NCBI GenBank assembly: GCA_013397695.1
Contig: VYZI01000107.1
Location: 1,200,109-1,264,108, forward strand
Origin: Centropus unirufus
Taxonomy: Eukaryota; Chordata; Aves; Cuculiformes; Centropidae
Reading direction: 5' to 3'
DNA length: 64,000 bases
Shown: positions 62,718-64,000 of the stretch, in pieces
Layout: each line of letters opens with the position of its first letter
How positions within the stretch are numbered: position 1 is the stretch's first letter
Translations under genes and position numbers: made by a program
The notes under the pieces: generated by a model
Told to the model about the DNA's origin: nothing
The model's input: only the letters and a program-made list of their open reading frames with translations
Database searches by the model: none

Positions 62718-64000
62718 CGTCAAAAGGGGATATACATTACTTTAAGAAACAAATCTCCCGTGCAGCAAGGAATTTGAACACAAGTGTAACTTTCAAATAG
62801 CTGAACAATGCTCTTACTTGGACAAAACAACTCCTGTTCAAAGTGGCAAACTACATTAGGCTTCTTCTCAAATTAAGGCCAACTGCTCAGGAACTGGTGC
62901 ACTTTTATTTATTAGAATGAGGGGTGGAGAAAAACATTAAAATAATAAAGTTATGATCTACACTCCTATTTTTAGACTTCAGTTGGTAGCAAAATTCTTA
63001 GCAAGCATTACCTCCTTCATTCAAAATTATTCCAGCGCAAAAATTTTGATTTTTTGCATTTTACTATTTAGTAGATGTGCAGACCAAGAAACAGGCTGTT
63101 GTTAACTACTGGATATTGTTTTATTGCACATTAATCTGACAATAGAGAACTAAAGAGATGTGCTAACCTTACAAAAGTTTGTGACTACTGACGCTTATGC
63201 AAGCAACAAATAATATCAGCAGAAGCCTTAATGTCCTAAGATAATTCCTAATTGTATCAGAAGTTTTGTACAAGATTGCTAGATAAAGTATATTTATGTA
63301 TGTATATACATATATATATGCATAAATTCATTTCATCATCAGTCAGCAGCAGTCTTTAGGTAGGATTCAGAGTCCTAGTGTGCCAATTAGAAGACTTAAC
63401 TGTGAACTGAGTGGGCAGGTTAATGATGGACACTGTGGTTAAATCTGGACAAGACAGTGAGTAAATAGTGATTTCATTAATCATCCCTTTATTAGTAGTT
63501 TCATGCTTATATAGCAATACTATATTCAAATTCCTAAACTTGCATAAAGCTCATACATTTGAACAAAAAGGAGAATTAATTGCTGTAATAGCAAGTTAAT
63601 AATGTAAAATATACTCATCTTAGATCCCTGAAATTCATTACAGAAAATATTATATATTGCAGATGTGGTGGTCTGAATGTTAATCTAATACATACGCTTT
63701 GGGAATGTTTGTTCATACATAAATTCTCAGATGTGATATTTGACAGTACTAATATAATATTGGCCAGCAATATTCTTCTAGATCTTAAACTGTTTAGTTT
63801 GAAATTTTAAGAAATATATGCATTAAGGAATGACATAATCTTTTGTTGGATCTTCGCTGAAAAAAACCTTCAATTGATTCTTTAAAAAAAAGTTATTCTA
63901 AAGGAGTTATTCTTTCTGGAGTGTTACAGGAGCCTCAGTGAATCAGCAAATGCAGTTAGAACTAATCTACTTGAATGAATGGCAGAGTACATTTACGGAG

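Larger units (their letters stand above)
49621..64000. other. Upstream flank of FBLN1, no gene recognised
   Basis: About 14.4 kb upstream of the CpG-rich region contains no open frame that I can relate to a protein family and no run of splice-bounded frames. The long frames at 56792-57268 and 57163-57561 overlap each other in different phases and look like chance. The content is AT-rich unique sequence plus the retroposon fragments and LTR-like element listed separately. In mammals, RIBC2 and SMC1B lie upstream of FBLN1; neither is visible here. Confidence 0.75.

Noticed and set aside
1..64000. tRNA, rRNA, CRISPR, insertion sequence or prokaryotic operon features
   Set aside because: None is visible. 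The split gene structure, CR1 elements and CpG-rich promoter are vertebrate, so prokaryotic feature types do not apply.

Overview
This is a vertebrate nuclear window, almost certainly from a bird. It carries the 5' two thirds of one protein-coding gene, FBLN1 (fibulin-1), on the minus strand, plus the gene's upstream flank. The bird assignment is inferred from CR1 LINE remnants with avian-type 3' ends, one LTR-like sequence of avian endogenous-retrovirus type, low repeat density, compact introns and no Alu/L1-type repeats. A 27-base run of N at 48819-48845 shows that the source is a draft assembly.

Layout, read in the direction of transcription (right to left). About 49.6-64 kb is upstream flank with no recognisable gene; it holds CR1 fragments, a MIR-type SINE, an L3/CR1-type relic and a solo-LTR-like element. 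About 48.35-49.62 kb is a CpG- and G/C-rich promoter region containing coding exon 1 (start codon at 49277) and, just inside intron 1, a G-rich minisatellite interrupted by the assembly gap. Intron 1 (13.4 kb) contains CR1 and MIR pieces. Exons 2-4 (35795 to 21331) encode the three anaphylatoxin-like modules and exon 5 the acidic linker. Exons 6-14 (17360 to 7492) encode nine EGF-like modules, one per exon. From 7491 to 1 lies the intron after exon 14. I could not find the alternative C-terminal exons (fibulin-1C or fibulin-1D) in it, so they presumably lie beyond the left edge.

The 14 exons total 1,697 coding bases, that is 565 codons plus two bases. Every splice boundary joins in phase and no frame is broken, so the gene looks functional. 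The length agrees with the 566-residue segment shared by human fibulin-1 isoforms. Fibulin-1 is a secreted, calcium-binding glycoprotein of basement membranes and elastic fibres. Sequence peculiarities worth checking are a GC-AG intron (intron 9), a stop codon formed directly across the exon 14 splice donor, an extra cysteine in the second anaphylatoxin module, several perfect inverted repeats in introns and flank, and a triplicated 21-bp motif beside exon 13.

Everything else is intronic or intergenic DNA with old retroposons. I see no operon, phage, CRISPR or other prokaryotic feature, and I found no previously undescribed system here.
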